Counted from the stretch's first letter, positions 1-9,736 are shown. The stretch: 21,265 bases of DNA from Tubiluchus corallicola (GCA_030141605.1 JAQGDQ010000559.1:120001-141265); one strand, 5' to 3'. Translations and numbers: made by a program. The notes: generated from the sequence alone by a model not told the origin.

Positions 1-986
1 CTTTCCTTTTACTGTTTGAGTTTTTTGAACAGTTCAAGGTAATTTGGCGCGTGGTCACTACATATAGGGCTGTGAAGCGTGTAGGACAATCTACGTAAAC
101 CTGATTTGTGCACAGAGGAAGGACGGGTGTGGCTATATTCCGCGGCTGATCCATTTTATCTGGATCACACTTCATGAAAAGTTCAAATTTTTTGGGGAAG
201 CGTTTGTATCAGTTTAAAAAAACGTGCGAAAACCTGAACAGAGATTGTTGAGGCTCGCTTTGAGGTGCAAAATGCGTTTGAAATAGTTCCCAACTCCCGG
301 ATCTTTGGTTCCCCGTCATGGATCCGGTCTGATATGAACCACTCGAGTATAAAACTTGGCGTTTCACCCCCGACACCTGGCCTAGTTGCTATGTACCGAT
401 ACGGTACTTTTCCGCGTCTATAAAATTGTTCGTCATCGTGACTTAATTTTGACCACCGTCCGCTTCCTAGATCGTTTTGCCGTGGAAAATTCCACGCGGC
501 GTTGCTGTCTTCCTAAACCCGTCGCTAGATTTCGCTGCGTTTTTTTCTAGAAAAAGATTGGCAGATGAACAAGAAATGCATGTGTCATCGTACGTAAACC
601 GGTTCGTAGATTTTCATGAATAATGTAATTCAGACTCAATGCAACTGTGTGTGTGCAGAATGGATAAACCACTTTGTTGAACGAGTGACAGAAAATGTGC
701 AAGTAAACATTGTAATCGAGGCATTTCTGTTGAATTTTGTTACTCATTCTTTTGTCGTGCTGAGTTGTACACGCGGAAGATTGCTTGGCAGATTTGTGTA
801 GAATTTGTCGCATGTGTGTTTGCTGTTATTACGTAGCAATAAACTGTAAGCATTACGGAGTTCTTTATACAGTTTCACTAATTCTAAGAGACTTTTGTTA
901 TCGATAATTTCTTCGATAACTTCCTTGTATCGATCACATTCGTTTCGTCGTTCAGGAACTTTGAAAAAGGTTAGTAAGCTAAATTT
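1..986. other. Non-coding sequence at the window edge
   Basis: No convincing exon is visible on either strand. Short overlapping open frames near 547-813 lie on both strands, resemble no family and have no splice or start context, so I treat them as chance. The first 540 bases are richer in CpG than the rest. A short inverted repeat (8-bp arms GTTATCGA / TCGATAAC, 8-base spacer) lies at 897-920. The stretch could hold a promoter or 5' untranslated exon, but nothing proves it. Confidence 0.4.
348..425 (+). promoter_or_regulatory. Two TATA-like boxes, weak promoter candidate
   Basis: TATAAAA occurs at 348-354 and again at 419-425, in a locally GC- and CpG-richer stretch. If a transcript started here it would need a long intron to reach the gene at 3213. 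No donor or first exon was identified. In AT-rich DNA such boxes arise by chance, so this is only a candidate. Confidence 0.15.
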
Positions 987-1620
987 ATCAAAGCAAGACA
1001 GGATGATTTTTCTTTACATTACCCCGTTTTTAAGTCCGATGAAAAGTATGTGATTTATTTTATATTATTTTTAACACGATTAATACTGCAAAAGCGTTTC
1101 TGATAATTAAATAATAGATTAAGATCTTAATTAACGACGGGCGAGCCCATTTATTGATGACATCACAAACTAACATAATTTTCAACAACGAAAATATTTC
1201 ACGAACGTGTTGCACGTGTTTGCTAAAGCGAAAGTTGAAGTACATTGCTACTGTAATATATTCAGTGTGTTGTACTAAAACTAGGCAGGTTTTAAGATAA
1301 AAATTCAAATTTCAAACTTGCTGCTGTGCTCACGCGTGAGCTGTCAAACGTGTGCACTACATCACAAACTAAGACATCTGAACTGAGAGGTACAGCACCT
1401 GTTTTTGTAAAACGTGTACCCGAAATGCGGGCTCTAGTGCCCGTCTAACTAGCGAAGGACGAAATGCGTGTAACAGCCAAGAACTAGTGGCGCGAACGTG
1501 AAATTGTGTTTGTGTGGTAATAATTCTTTTACATTTGAAAAAATAGTTTGATTCCTTTCAATTTTTTTAAAGAGTATATTGTTATGACCTGCAGTTTAAG
1601 ATTGGGTCCGGTTTTGCTTG
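987..1620 (+). repeat. Dispersed repeat family, copy 1
   Basis: This block aligns by eye over most of its length with 4557-5123, and its last part aligns in reverse with 15390-15629. Shared landmarks are GACAGGA near the left end, a central TTGATGACATCACAAACTAAC, GTGTTGCACGTGTT, and a right end reading GTTTAAGATTGGGTCC followed by TTTTGCTT. Copy 1 carries extra sequence around 1310-1375 that copy 2 lacks. No coding capacity is seen. It is probably a non-autonomous DNA transposon (MITE). Confidence 0.75.
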
Positions 1621-1705
1621 AAATTAAATGTGGTGAATATTTATGATCCCACAAAAATATATTTTACAGCAGGAATGCAGGTCGTCATTGCGTTGTTGCA
1701 TAACT

Positions 1706-2183
1706 CAATTCATTCATTCTTCCAATCATTCATTCATTTATTCATTCATCCGTCCATTCATTCATTCATTTATTCATTCATCCAAACATTCATTCATTCA
1801 TCCAATCATTCATTCGTTTATTCATCCATCCATCCATTCATTCATTCATTCATTCATTCATTCATTCATCAAATCATCCAATTAATCATTCATTCATTCA
1901 TCCAATCATTCATTCATTTATTCATTCATCCAATCATTCATTCATTCATCCAATCATTCATTCATTCATTCATTCATTCATTCATTCATCCATCCATCCA
2001 TCCATTCATTCATTCATTCATTCATTCATTCATTCATTCATTCATTCATTCATTCATAAAATCATCCAATCAATCATTCATTCATTCATCCAATCATAAT
2101 TCATCCAGTCAATCATTCATCCAATCATTCATTCCTTCATCCAATCATTCATTCATTCACCCAATCATTCATTCATTCATTCA
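1706..2183. repeat. Degenerate ATTC tetranucleotide array
   Basis: The stretch is almost entirely ATTC units, interrupted by ATCC, ATTT and AATC variants that recur in a higher-order pattern (for example ATTCATCCAATC). Because the period is four and the units lack in-frame stops, it gives a 201-codon open frame rich in His, Ser, Phe and Ile. That frame is a repeat artefact, not a gene. Confidence 0.95.
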
Positions 2184-2588
2184 ACGGTTACCTGTTAATA
2201 ATCATACTTTCCATGCACCATAAGTCTCTCCATCTATTTCAAATACTGCGTCTGTTTGCTTGGATTTAGTCCATTTACAACTGAGTATATCCTTTGTCCT
2301 TGACAGACTACGCGTAACCATCTACCGGACAACCTTGAAGGCCTGTGGGTTAATAGGGGAAACCTTTAAGGCATCTTCTTAACATCAACAAAGTCGCCTG
2401 TATCGGCTGAGTTCAAAAGCGTTTAGTATTCACCCGTAATTACCCCCCGGAATTGTGTGTGCCACAAGGCTTTCATTGTTAAACAATTTGCCAGATAAAT
2501 TATCTTCGTTTAAATTATAAATAAGTTTTTGTTTGTTCTAGTTTAGAACTTCGAACACCAAATGTGGAGCAAAAAGATCAATTGAACA
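2184..2588. other. Non-coding spacer between two repeat arrays
   Basis: This is single-copy-looking sequence between the ATTC array and the 31-bp minisatellite. I see no open frame of note, no splice-flanked exon and no RNA structure. Confidence 0.5.
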
Positions 2589-3180
2589 GCGACAACAAGA
2601 ATGACTGTCAAAGGGTTAAACAACAACAAGAATAACTGTGAAAGGGTTAAACAACAACAAAAATTACTGTCAAAGGGTTAAACGACGACAAGAATAACTG
2701 TGAAAGGGTTAACTAACAACAAGAAAAACTGTGAAAGGGTTAAACACCAACAAGAAAAACTGTGAAAGGGTTAAACAACAACAATAATAACTGTGAAACG
2801 GTTAAACAACAACAATAAAAACTGTGAAAGGATTAAACAACAACAATAATAACTGTGAAAGGGTTAAACAACAACAAAAATTACTGTCAAAGGGTTAAAC
2901 AACACGACAAGAATAACTGTGAAAGGGTTAACTAACAACAAGAAAAACTGTTAAAGGGTTAAACAACAACAATAATAACTGTGAAAGGGTTAAACAACAA
3001 CAACAATAACTGTGAAAGGGTTAAACAACAACAACAATAACTGTGAAAGGGTTAAACAACAACAAGAATAACTGTGAAAGGGTTAAACAACAACAACAAT
3101 AACTGTGAAAGGGTTAAACAACAACAAGAATAACTGTCAAAGGGTTAAACGACGACAAGAATAACCGTAAAAGGGTTAAA
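2589..3180. repeat. 31-bp minisatellite, 19 units
   Basis: The core CTGTGAAAGGGTTAAAC (variants CTGTC, CTGTT, CCGTA) starts at 2605 and recurs every 31 bases to 3165, giving 19 starts. The only change of spacing is one 33-base step at 2884-2917. Each unit continues with an AACAACAA-type stretch. Substitutions vary between units but the phase is held almost perfectly. The array ends 32 bases before the start codon at 3213, so it probably forms the promoter-proximal or 5' untranslated region of that gene. Each unit contains GAAAGGGTTAA, which is also the right terminus plus TTAA target of the MITE at 5986-6435. Confidence 0.95.
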
Positions 3181-3212
3181 GATCAGTAAACAGTTTGCAG
3201 TTCGACACAGCG

Positions 3213-4007
3213 ATGGCGAGTTACTACTTTCCGAACGAATTCCGCGACACGCTGATGCGACCCGACTCTGGATCGACCGCCAAAAGTCGAGGTTTGGGAA
3301 AATTCAATTTCGAACGCGACGAACACAGAAGACAAAGATCTCCTGGACCTGTGAAATGGATACCGACGCCATTCTCACCAGTTCTAGAAGAAACTTACGC
3401 CAACGGGGCACCAGGGCAAGGACCCCCCGTGGAGAGAATGTCCCCGTCTGGAACCGCCCAGCCGACATTTTACGCTCCCTACTATAGGTCCGTCTCGGCA
3501 ATGAACAATTACGCGCACTACGCACGACCTCAACGACCACCGTCCAGTCAGAGCGTTCCCACGCCCTATTATAATTATCACGAAGGTCCTTACACGGTAT
3601 TTTATCCGCGAGCGTATTCGTCTGCAGACGTGCCCCAGTATTCGCGTCGACCATCAGGGCAGGGCCACATTCCTCCGCCAACGTATGACGACCTTCCTTA
3701 CCACATCGTACCAGTGGTCAAGCAGAACTGTGACTGTGACCCGTGTCCACTGCACGGACAAAACTGTAAACACGTAAAGGGTATGTTGCCCGTGTTGGAC
3801 CTTCCTGACGATCTGCTGCCCACTCCGGAAAAGTTCGTGGAAGTTCGCGAGACGGTTCATCTGCCTCCTAAAGAAGAGGATCTGGATAGTGTGCGGAATA
3901 AGACTTGTTCAAGCAGCTATAGGGGACTTTTCATCATAATGTGGATAATCATTGGTGCTGTGGTGCTAGCAATGGTGCTTGGCTTGATATTTTGGGCTGT
4001 GCTTTGA
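3213..4007 (+). CDS. PPxY-containing tail-anchored membrane protein, unknown
   Basis: Intronless gene, 264 residues. The ATG at 3213 has G at -3 and G at +4, a good eukaryotic context; the frame is open a little further upstream but has no ATG there. I do not recognise the family. Residues 1-150 are rich in Pro, Tyr, Ser and Arg and look disordered. PPPTY at 154-158 is a PPxY motif, which typically binds WW domains such as those of NEDD4-type ubiquitin ligases. A cysteine cluster, C173-x-C175-x2-C178-x6-C185 with His181 and His187, could bind metal or be acylated. An acidic stretch follows, then a basic flank (RNK, YRG) and about 24 hydrophobic residues to the very last codon. This predicts a cytosolic N-terminus and a tail-anchored or type II topology. 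TGA is followed directly by in-frame TAA, and AATAAA lies 142 bases beyond the stop. The coding region is more GC-rich than its surroundings. A real protein is likely; its function is unknown. Confidence 0.8.
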   Translation: MASYYFPNEFRDTLMRPDSGSTAKSRGLGKFNFERDEHRRQRSPGPVKWIPTPFSPVLEETYANGAPGQGPPVERMSPSGTAQPTFYAPYYRSVSAMNNYAHYARPQRPPSSQSVPTPYYNYHEGPYTVFYPRAYSSADVPQYSRRPSGQGHIPPPTYDDLPYHIVPVVKQNCDCDPCPLHGQNCKHVKGMLPVLDLPDDLLPTPEKFVEVRETVHLPPKEEDLDSVRNKTCSSSYRGLFIIMWIIIGAVVLAMVLGLIFWAVL

Positions 4008-4149
4008 TAAAAATGTCTGAAAACTATGTATAGCAGTGATCAAGTTTTTTTTACCGACCTGCTTCCTAAAGTGATGACCAAACTCAAGTAGTGTGGGATA
4101 TACAGTCTGCCGTTCGTTCGTTGAAAATCTTCCAGAGATTTGGAATCAT

Positions 4150-4155
4150 AATAAA
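4150..4155 (+). terminator. Poly(A) signal AATAAA of the PPxY gene
   Basis: AATAAA lies in the + orientation 142 bases after the stop at 4007 and just before the CT array, so the 3' untranslated region would be about 160 bases. This spacing is ordinary for an animal gene. Confidence 0.6.
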
Positions 4156-4191
4156 GTTTGAGAATTCCATAGTTTTTACCAGGCTTGTTTA

Positions 4192-4193
<2 letters not shown>

Positions 4194-4270
<77 letters not shown>

Positions 4271-4273
4271 CCC

Positions 4274-4322
<49 letters not shown>

Positions 4323-4346
4323 TCTCTCCCTCTCTCTCTCTCTCTC
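4194..4346. repeat. CT dinucleotide microsatellite
   Basis: A nearly pure CT run with a few CCC and TTT interruptions in its right half. It follows the poly(A) signal of the upstream gene. Open frames of Ser/Leu through it are artefacts. Confidence 0.97.
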
Positions 4347-4556
4347 AGCTTTTTAAATGAAAAGTTAACATTAGCTCAAAGAGCTATTGTCGCCGACTGC
4401 AAATAACAACCTACAACTACATAACAGAGACTACTATTACCCCACTTTTACCCTAAATACCACGCCCCAGGCAGGGCAACAGCAGGTACCATTTTTAAAG
4501 TTTCTGTTATAACCCAGGCACTGCATCGACCTAACGACCTCTCTGAGAAAACCGTC

Positions 4557-5123
4557 TTAAAGGAAGACAGGACGATTTTTCTTATACTACCACATTTTCA
4601 AGTGCGATAAAATGTATATATTTTAACACAATTAATACTGCAAAAACGTTTCTGGTCATCAAATAATAGATTCAAATTTTAATTAATGGCGGGCAAGCCT
4701 AACTATTGATGACATCACAAACTAACATAATTTTTAACTGCAAAAAATATTCCGTGAGCGTGTTGCACGTGTTCGTGAAAGCGAAAATTGAAGTACAGTG
4801 CTACTGTAAGAGATTCAGTGTGTTGTACTAAAATTAGGCAAGTTTTAAGATAAAAATTTACCGCTGTTCAACAGCAACTAACACATCTGAACTGAGAGGT
4901 ACAGCACCAGTTTTTTGTGCAATACCGCATTTCCAAAATGCAGACACTAGTGCTCGCCTAACTAGCAAATGGGGAAATACATGTAACAGTGAAGAACTAG
5001 TGACGTGAAATTGTGTTTGTGTGGTAATAATTCTTTCACGTAAGAATAGTTTGTTTCCTTTCAATATTTTAAAAAGTAGATTGTTTTGACCTGCAGTTTA
5101 AGATTGGGTCCTTTTTGCTTTAA
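4557..5123 (+). repeat. Dispersed repeat family, copy 2, TTAA-bounded
   Basis: Homologous by eye to 987-1620 along nearly its whole length. It is bounded by TTAA at both ends (4557-4560 and 5120-5123). The sequence inside begins AGGAAGACAGGAC, and the reverse complement of the right end begins AGCAAAAAGGACC, a weak terminal inverted repeat. TTAA target sites with short inverted ends are characteristic of piggyBac-type elements, so a non-autonomous element of that kind is the likeliest reading. It has no coding capacity. Confidence 0.75.
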
Positions 5124-5932
5124 TGACTAATCTGGCATTGGACATAATGTACAAAATTTCCATATTACGTCAGAATCGACTGTCCAGAGCCTCACCATCC
5201 ATATTACTATACATTCAACACTCTCGCTTCGACCAAGTTGAACTGGCTCACCCCCACCCCCAAAACGACCGTATTCATTGTAAGGGTTTAATAAAAAATC
5301 TGAACAAAAAATGAAATTCTTTCTCGCTATGTTATCTATTCTGTTTTGTTCTCACTACAGGTAACTAGAATTGTCAAAGAACTCCACTCTTGCTGGATGT
5401 TGGGTCGCATTTCGCCTTTAAACTTGAACACTTTGGTGTATAATGCATGCTTTAGACAGGACTTCATTGTACCATTTGTCTAATTTACTATCAGCTAAAG
5501 GGCTAAATACTTTGCTAATCAGTTTCAGCAGTCTCGGATAACCTAGATACCTGCTGTTGCAAATACAATGCCTCCTTTTACTACCATCTAAGTCAAAAAT
5601 TTAGAAAATGCGAAGCATTGATTAGTATTTGGGCTGCTCTATCGTCCGACCTCTTTTACGTGTGCCATTCTTTCAGGGTTTAGGAAGAGTGGTGATCTTC
5701 AAGTTGTATAAATAAGTTTACAAATTAATAAAAGATTGCCAGTGTACTCAATGGTAAGAATAGTTTTGTTTGGGTTTTACGGTGACAAACAAAGTCTTCA
5801 TTTTTTGCTTAGCATAACAGTTTATTGTTTGTGTACGATACTCACGTCACGTGACACTTAGTCATTTACTTCATATCTGACACTGAGACGCCATTACCCA
5901 AAATTATACATTTTATCTGAAACAAGGTATAT
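5124..5932. other. Non-coding sequence
   Basis: AT-rich spacer without a convincing exon. A 63-codon open frame starting at 5123 overlaps the end of the repeat and shows no recognisable domain. No RNA gene or splice-flanked coding block is seen. Confidence 0.5.
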
Positions 5933-6528
5933 AAATTCCTTTAATAAACTAATTCATTTCTTATCGAGAGATCAATTACGATTAACCCTTTCAGTCCCAA
6001 ATTATTTTTTTAATAAGAAATATGTTTTTTGGCTTGGTACTTTTGTTCAGTATGTCCATCTTGTTTACACATAATATTTATTTTTTTACCTGTGCCCGCG
6101 TGCTAAATATAGCCTGTCTCCCACGGGATACATTGGGATTCAATGGAAGCATCAAATGTGCTTCATTTTGCAACTGCTGATAATTTTTTAAAGTATTTAA
6201 GACATTTAGTATGCATGCTACGCTGATCTGTACAAAGTCGTCTCTAAAGTACTGTACCTTGCGCAGTTTTTTATGCTATGTAGATTGCCATTTTATCACC
6301 ATTTTTAGTCTATTGTTATTGTCTTAAATCAAAATAACTATTAACAGATCAAACAATTGTCAGTTTTAAAATTTTATTAATTTTAAAGGCAGAAAATATT
6401 CTCGTATCCCACAGGATACTACGGGTATGAAAGGGTTAAGTGAAATGAATGAGAGACAAATTCCTTTAACAAACTAATTCATTTCTTATCAAATAATCGA
6501 TTACGATTAAGTGAAATTAATGAGAGAC
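5933..6528. repeat. 71-bp tandem duplication split by a MITE
   Basis: Copy 2 is intact at 6458-6528 (71 bases, starting AAATTCCTTTAA and ending AATGAGAGAC). Copy 1 is 5933-5985 plus 6440-6457, which also totals exactly 71 bases once the 450-bp MITE and one TTAA are removed. I count seven mismatches between the copies. The MITE sits in the TTAA of copy 1, and the matching TTAA at 6507-6510 in copy 2 is empty. Confidence 0.9.
5986..6435. mobile_element. 450-bp piggyBac-like MITE with TTAA target duplication
   Basis: The left end reads CCCTTTCAGTCCC and the reverse complement of the right end reads CCCTTTCATACCC, 11 of 13 matching. Both ends are flanked directly by TTAA (5982-5985 and 6436-6439). 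Terminal CCCTTT-type repeats with TTAA duplications are the signature of piggyBac-superfamily elements. The interior is AT-rich and non-coding, so it must have depended on a transposase elsewhere. The insertion point is confirmed by the empty duplicate site at 6507-6510. Confidence 0.88.
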
Positions 6529-7347
6529 TTACAGTAAATAACTAAATAAAATTTACATACATCGTTGGCATTAAATCGTGAGTTACACAGAAACACGTCA
6601 TCACTTGAATACACTGAAACTTGAATGACCGGAAATTGACTAGGATGCAAATATTGAAGCCAGATGTCGCCACTTGTAACTGTAAAACGCTATATTAAAT
6701 TTAACAAACAAAAATCCTTGACAAGTTTCATCTATCTACTGTCTGTAGACCCACCAAGAAATATGCATTAATATCTTACCATATAAACCCATTACCTCGT
6801 CTTGCTTTGTTTTCATAATTAAAGGTGCATCCGCTCTGTTAGTTTATTATTTATGTTACCAGATGGCGACACCAAAATAGTGCTGGTGCTGACTGTTTTA
6901 TACACAAATTGTGACATCTGTTGTTAGGAAGAAGAAAACATTTACAAACGTGAAAGTACGTTTTTGTTGATGCTCAGTGGCGACTCGTAGCTAAAATCAC
7001 TGGGGGTGGGGGTGGGTGTTCGCTTCAGAAAATTTTCAACCTTTGTTTTAATAATTGTGTAAAACGAAACAAACGTAAAGGAAAATTTATACATATTTGA
7101 TTAAATCCAAAAGAAAAAAAACATTTTTTATTCTCTATTGGCCCAAATCGTTACAGTTGAAAAATATGCGAATTCATGGCTTTTAAGCACGTGACAACTG
7201 ACAATACTCATTGTGTGACAGTACTCTTTTTAGGTATAGCGCCTTATCTAAGATATGTGCGCATGGCCGCATGCGCACATCAGCCAAACACACGTCACTG
7301 GAACTGTGAAGCGCACAGTTCCGTCACGTGCTCTGATTCCATACAAG
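6529..7347. other. Non-coding sequence with a CpG-rich palindrome
   Basis: No convincing coding sequence. A 75-codon open frame at 7176-7403 runs into the LINE tail and looks accidental. The inverted repeat at 7255-7280 is the only strong local structure. A run of G-rich sequence (TGGGGGTGGGGGTGGG) lies near 7001-7017. Confidence 0.5.
7255..7280. repeat. Perfect 11-bp inverted repeat
   Basis: ATGTGCGCATG and its exact complement CATGCGCACAT flank a 4-base spacer GCCG, giving a strong hairpin or cruciform. Each arm carries a GCGCATGCGC-like core similar to an NRF1 binding site. A related TGCGCATGCGC lies at about 9058 within a GT run. A transcription-factor role is inference; the stem itself is seen directly. 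Confidence 0.7.
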
Positions 7348-7829
7348 CAGTAGTAGTAGTAGTAAAATCTTTATTTGCCATTTTAAAACATAAACCATCA
7401 TAATAAAAGACAGACAATCAGTGTTAGTTCATATAAAAAACATACCTGTTCTGGGCAAATGCGTCTGGTGCAAGCTAAACTATAAGTGCAACTAGAATTT
7501 CAAAAATAAAATATAAACTAGTTTAGTAAGGTCTAGAACAAATGAAATTATGATTTGAGTAAGTATCATCGTGTTCGTATGTCGGATATTCAAAACGAGT
7601 CATTAAATGTTTTTTTAATTAAGACTTGAATATTGATAAAGAGCTGCTGTGTTTTAGTGATGTCGGTAATGAATTACCAAAGTTGTATTGCTTGCTTAGT
7701 AATGGAATTCTACAAGGATTTACAAGAATAAAGAAAGAATTGAAGAAAAAAGACTCATTATATTGAATATTAGCAATAATATCGAGTGAGCATACGGGGT
7801 GCTGCAGTTCCACAGTGTCTATACACCAT
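7348..7829 (-). mobile_element. 5'-truncated CR1/L2-like LINE relic
   Basis: On the - strand the translation ends in NSLPTSLKHSSSLSIFKS, stop, LKKHL (about 7600-7680). This matches the conserved C-terminus of non-LTR ORF2 proteins of CR1/L2 type (WNxLPxxL...SxxxFKxxLKxxL); the usual Trp is Gly here and an in-frame stop at 7619-7621 breaks the motif. Downstream on the same strand come AATAAA (complement of 7370-7375) and a short ACT tail (complement of 7349-7363), which form the usual 3' end of such LINEs. The body is lost beyond about 7829, consistent with 5' truncation on insertion. It is inactive. Confidence 0.65.
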
Positions 7830-8515
7830 CTTCACTGCAAAGGTCGCGCAAAATGTCTGTCCAACTGACAGTTGATACGTAAGAACTACGTCATCAAATA
7901 ACAAAGGATCTGCTGTTTTGTTTGTATTCGGTCAATTTTTGCTACAGGGGCAACGGTCCAAATTACACATAGGTAATTCAGAAAAGATGGCAACGTAAAT
8001 AGATCGTGATTTTCTCACCGGTGTATCGCTGGCAGTGATGTCCTGTTTGTCGGAAGAAAATTAAATTATTCCAGCAAACGAATGTCGTATGATAATTTTG
8101 AAAAAAAACGTTTGTACAAATACACACTTTTCCACGCGTTTTTATAGCTGTGTATAGTCCATTCCATCTTTATAATAAACGGTCCATTCCATCTTTATAA
8201 ATTTATAATAAGACGTCATAGTTTCGCTGTGCGCACGCGCAGTTGCTGTAGGTCAAAGGTTAATAACCACAGCAATGCGTCTTAACTTTCTTCACTTTAT
8301 TATGCATTAGTCTGTGTGTAGAGTGATTTACTGGCAGGATCTTGCTTGGGAACAAGAAAAAATGAACTAGGTAAGGTTCTAGCTAGCTGTGAAAAATGTT
8401 ACTGTTACAACAGCATGGGCTGCGAGGCATTGTCAAATGTACACTAATGCGTTGTCTGGTACGCTTAACCTTTGACCTTTTGAAGATCATCATCAATCGC
8501 TAAAACTGTGAAAAG
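7830..8515. other. Non-coding sequence
   Basis: AT-rich spacer with no recognisable exon or RNA gene. It holds the short direct repeat at 8157-8200 and a GTGCGCACGCGCAG motif near 8230. Confidence 0.5.
8157..8200. repeat. Short direct repeat, 25-base period
   Basis: GTCCATTCCATCTTTATAA occurs at 8157-8175 and again at 8182-8200. It is a simple two-copy tandem duplication. Confidence 0.85.
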
Positions 8516-8904
8516 GCAGTACAGTGCAGTGCAGTGCAGTAGAGTGCAGTGCAATACAGTGCAGTGCAGTACAGTGCAGTACAATACAGTGCAGTGCAGT
8601 ACAGTAAAATGCAGTTCAGTACAGTACAGTGCAGTACAGTACGGTACGGTACGGTACGGTACGGCACGGCACGGCACGGCACGGCACGGCACGGCACGGT
8701 ACGGTACGGTACGGTACGGTACAGTACAGCACAGCACAGTACAGTGCAGCACAGCACAGCACAGCACAGCACAGTACAGCACAGTACAGTACAGTACAGC
8801 ACAATACAGTACAGTGCAGTACAGTGCAGTGCAGTACAGCACACCACAGAACAGTACAGTACAGTACAGCACAATACAGTACAGTGCAGTGCAGTACAGT
8901 ACAG
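8516..8904. repeat. CAGTR pentanucleotide array with nested variants
   Basis: The array is built of the 5-base unit ACAGT and its variants. From left to right: mixed CAGTG/CAGTA units, then ACGGT x4 (8641-8660), ACGGC x7 (8661-8695), ACGGT x5 (8696-8720), then CAGTA/CAGCA/CAGTG units. The unit has no stop codon in any frame on either strand, so several overlapping open frames of over 100 codons appear. They are artefacts. Confidence 0.97.
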
Positions 8905-9410
8905 GTTTTGGCAGATTATTTTAAACAAATATCAATTGGTAGTATCTGACATAATTTATCATTATCTTTGAGCTCATTAAAATTATTGATTTTAGACGCT
9001 GGAACAACGAAATGCGAATATCATCATAAAGGGACAATGTAAAAATGTGTGTGTGAGTGCGCATGCGCGTGTGTGTATCATATTGCGAGTATTATATCGA
9101 TTTCAAAGTAAAATCAATTCAGATTTGTTATAACTCATAAAATTATAAAGCGTAGATACAAAAGTTTCAGTCTCGTACATTGTACAGCGCTGACAGGAAA
9201 CATTTCAATACAACGATACACCCAGCAGATATTCATAAACTTCATAAACTTATCACTTGAAGTCGTTGACTCCATTTTGCGCTTGGCAGATGACAATACG
9301 GGGGGGGGGGGTGTTAAAAGCGATTTCCGCATTTCGTAAATGTAAATACTTTAGTGTCGACAATAAAACGTGCTTGAATTAGTGCCAACGATACAGTTTT
9401 TTTGGATACT
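8905..9410. other. Non-coding sequence with GT run and G12 tract
   Basis: Contains a short GT-rich stretch with a TGCGCATGCGCG palindrome (about 9046-9076), a run of twelve G at 9300-9311, and no convincing coding sequence. Confidence 0.5.
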
Positions 9411-9549
9411 GTCTCTCTCTCTCTTCTTCCTCTTCCTCGTTCTCTCTCTCTCTCACTCTCTCTTCTTCCTCGTTCTCTCTCTCTCTCGCTCTCTCTGTCT
9501 CTCTCTCTGTGTGTCGCTCTCTCTCTCCCTTTCTCTCTTTCTCTCTGCG

Positions 9550-9587
<38 letters not shown>

Positions 9588-9653
9588 TTCTCTCTCTCTC
9601 TCTCTCTCTTTCTCTCTTCTTCCTCGTTCTCTCTTTCTCTCTCTCTGTCTCTC

Positions 9654-9734
<81 letters not shown>
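9411..9734. repeat. Interrupted CT microsatellite
   Basis: Mostly CT with many CTTCTTCCTCGTT and CTGTCT-type interruptions in the left two thirds, then a purer CT run to 9734. Open frames on both strands (Ser/Leu or Arg/Glu) are artefacts. Confidence 0.95.

Positions 9735-9736
<2 letters not shown>

Noticed and set aside
547-813. 88-codon (-) and 61-codon (+) overlapping frames
   Set aside because: No domain, no codon bias or splice context, and they overlap each other on opposite strands.
1618-2223. 201-codon open frame of His/Ser/Phe/Ile repeats
   Set aside because: It is the ATTC array read in a stop-free frame; an overlapping frame gives a similar product. No start context or domain.
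3304-3860. Antisense frames of 65-125 codons opposite the PPxY gene
   Set aside because: They overlap a coherent + strand protein with a motif, anchor and poly(A) signal; the antisense products show no domain.
8465-8971. Several open frames of 60-142 codons on both strands
   Set aside because: The CAGTR unit has no stops in any frame on either strand; Cys/Thr/Val/Leu and Gln/Tyr/Ser runs are artefacts.
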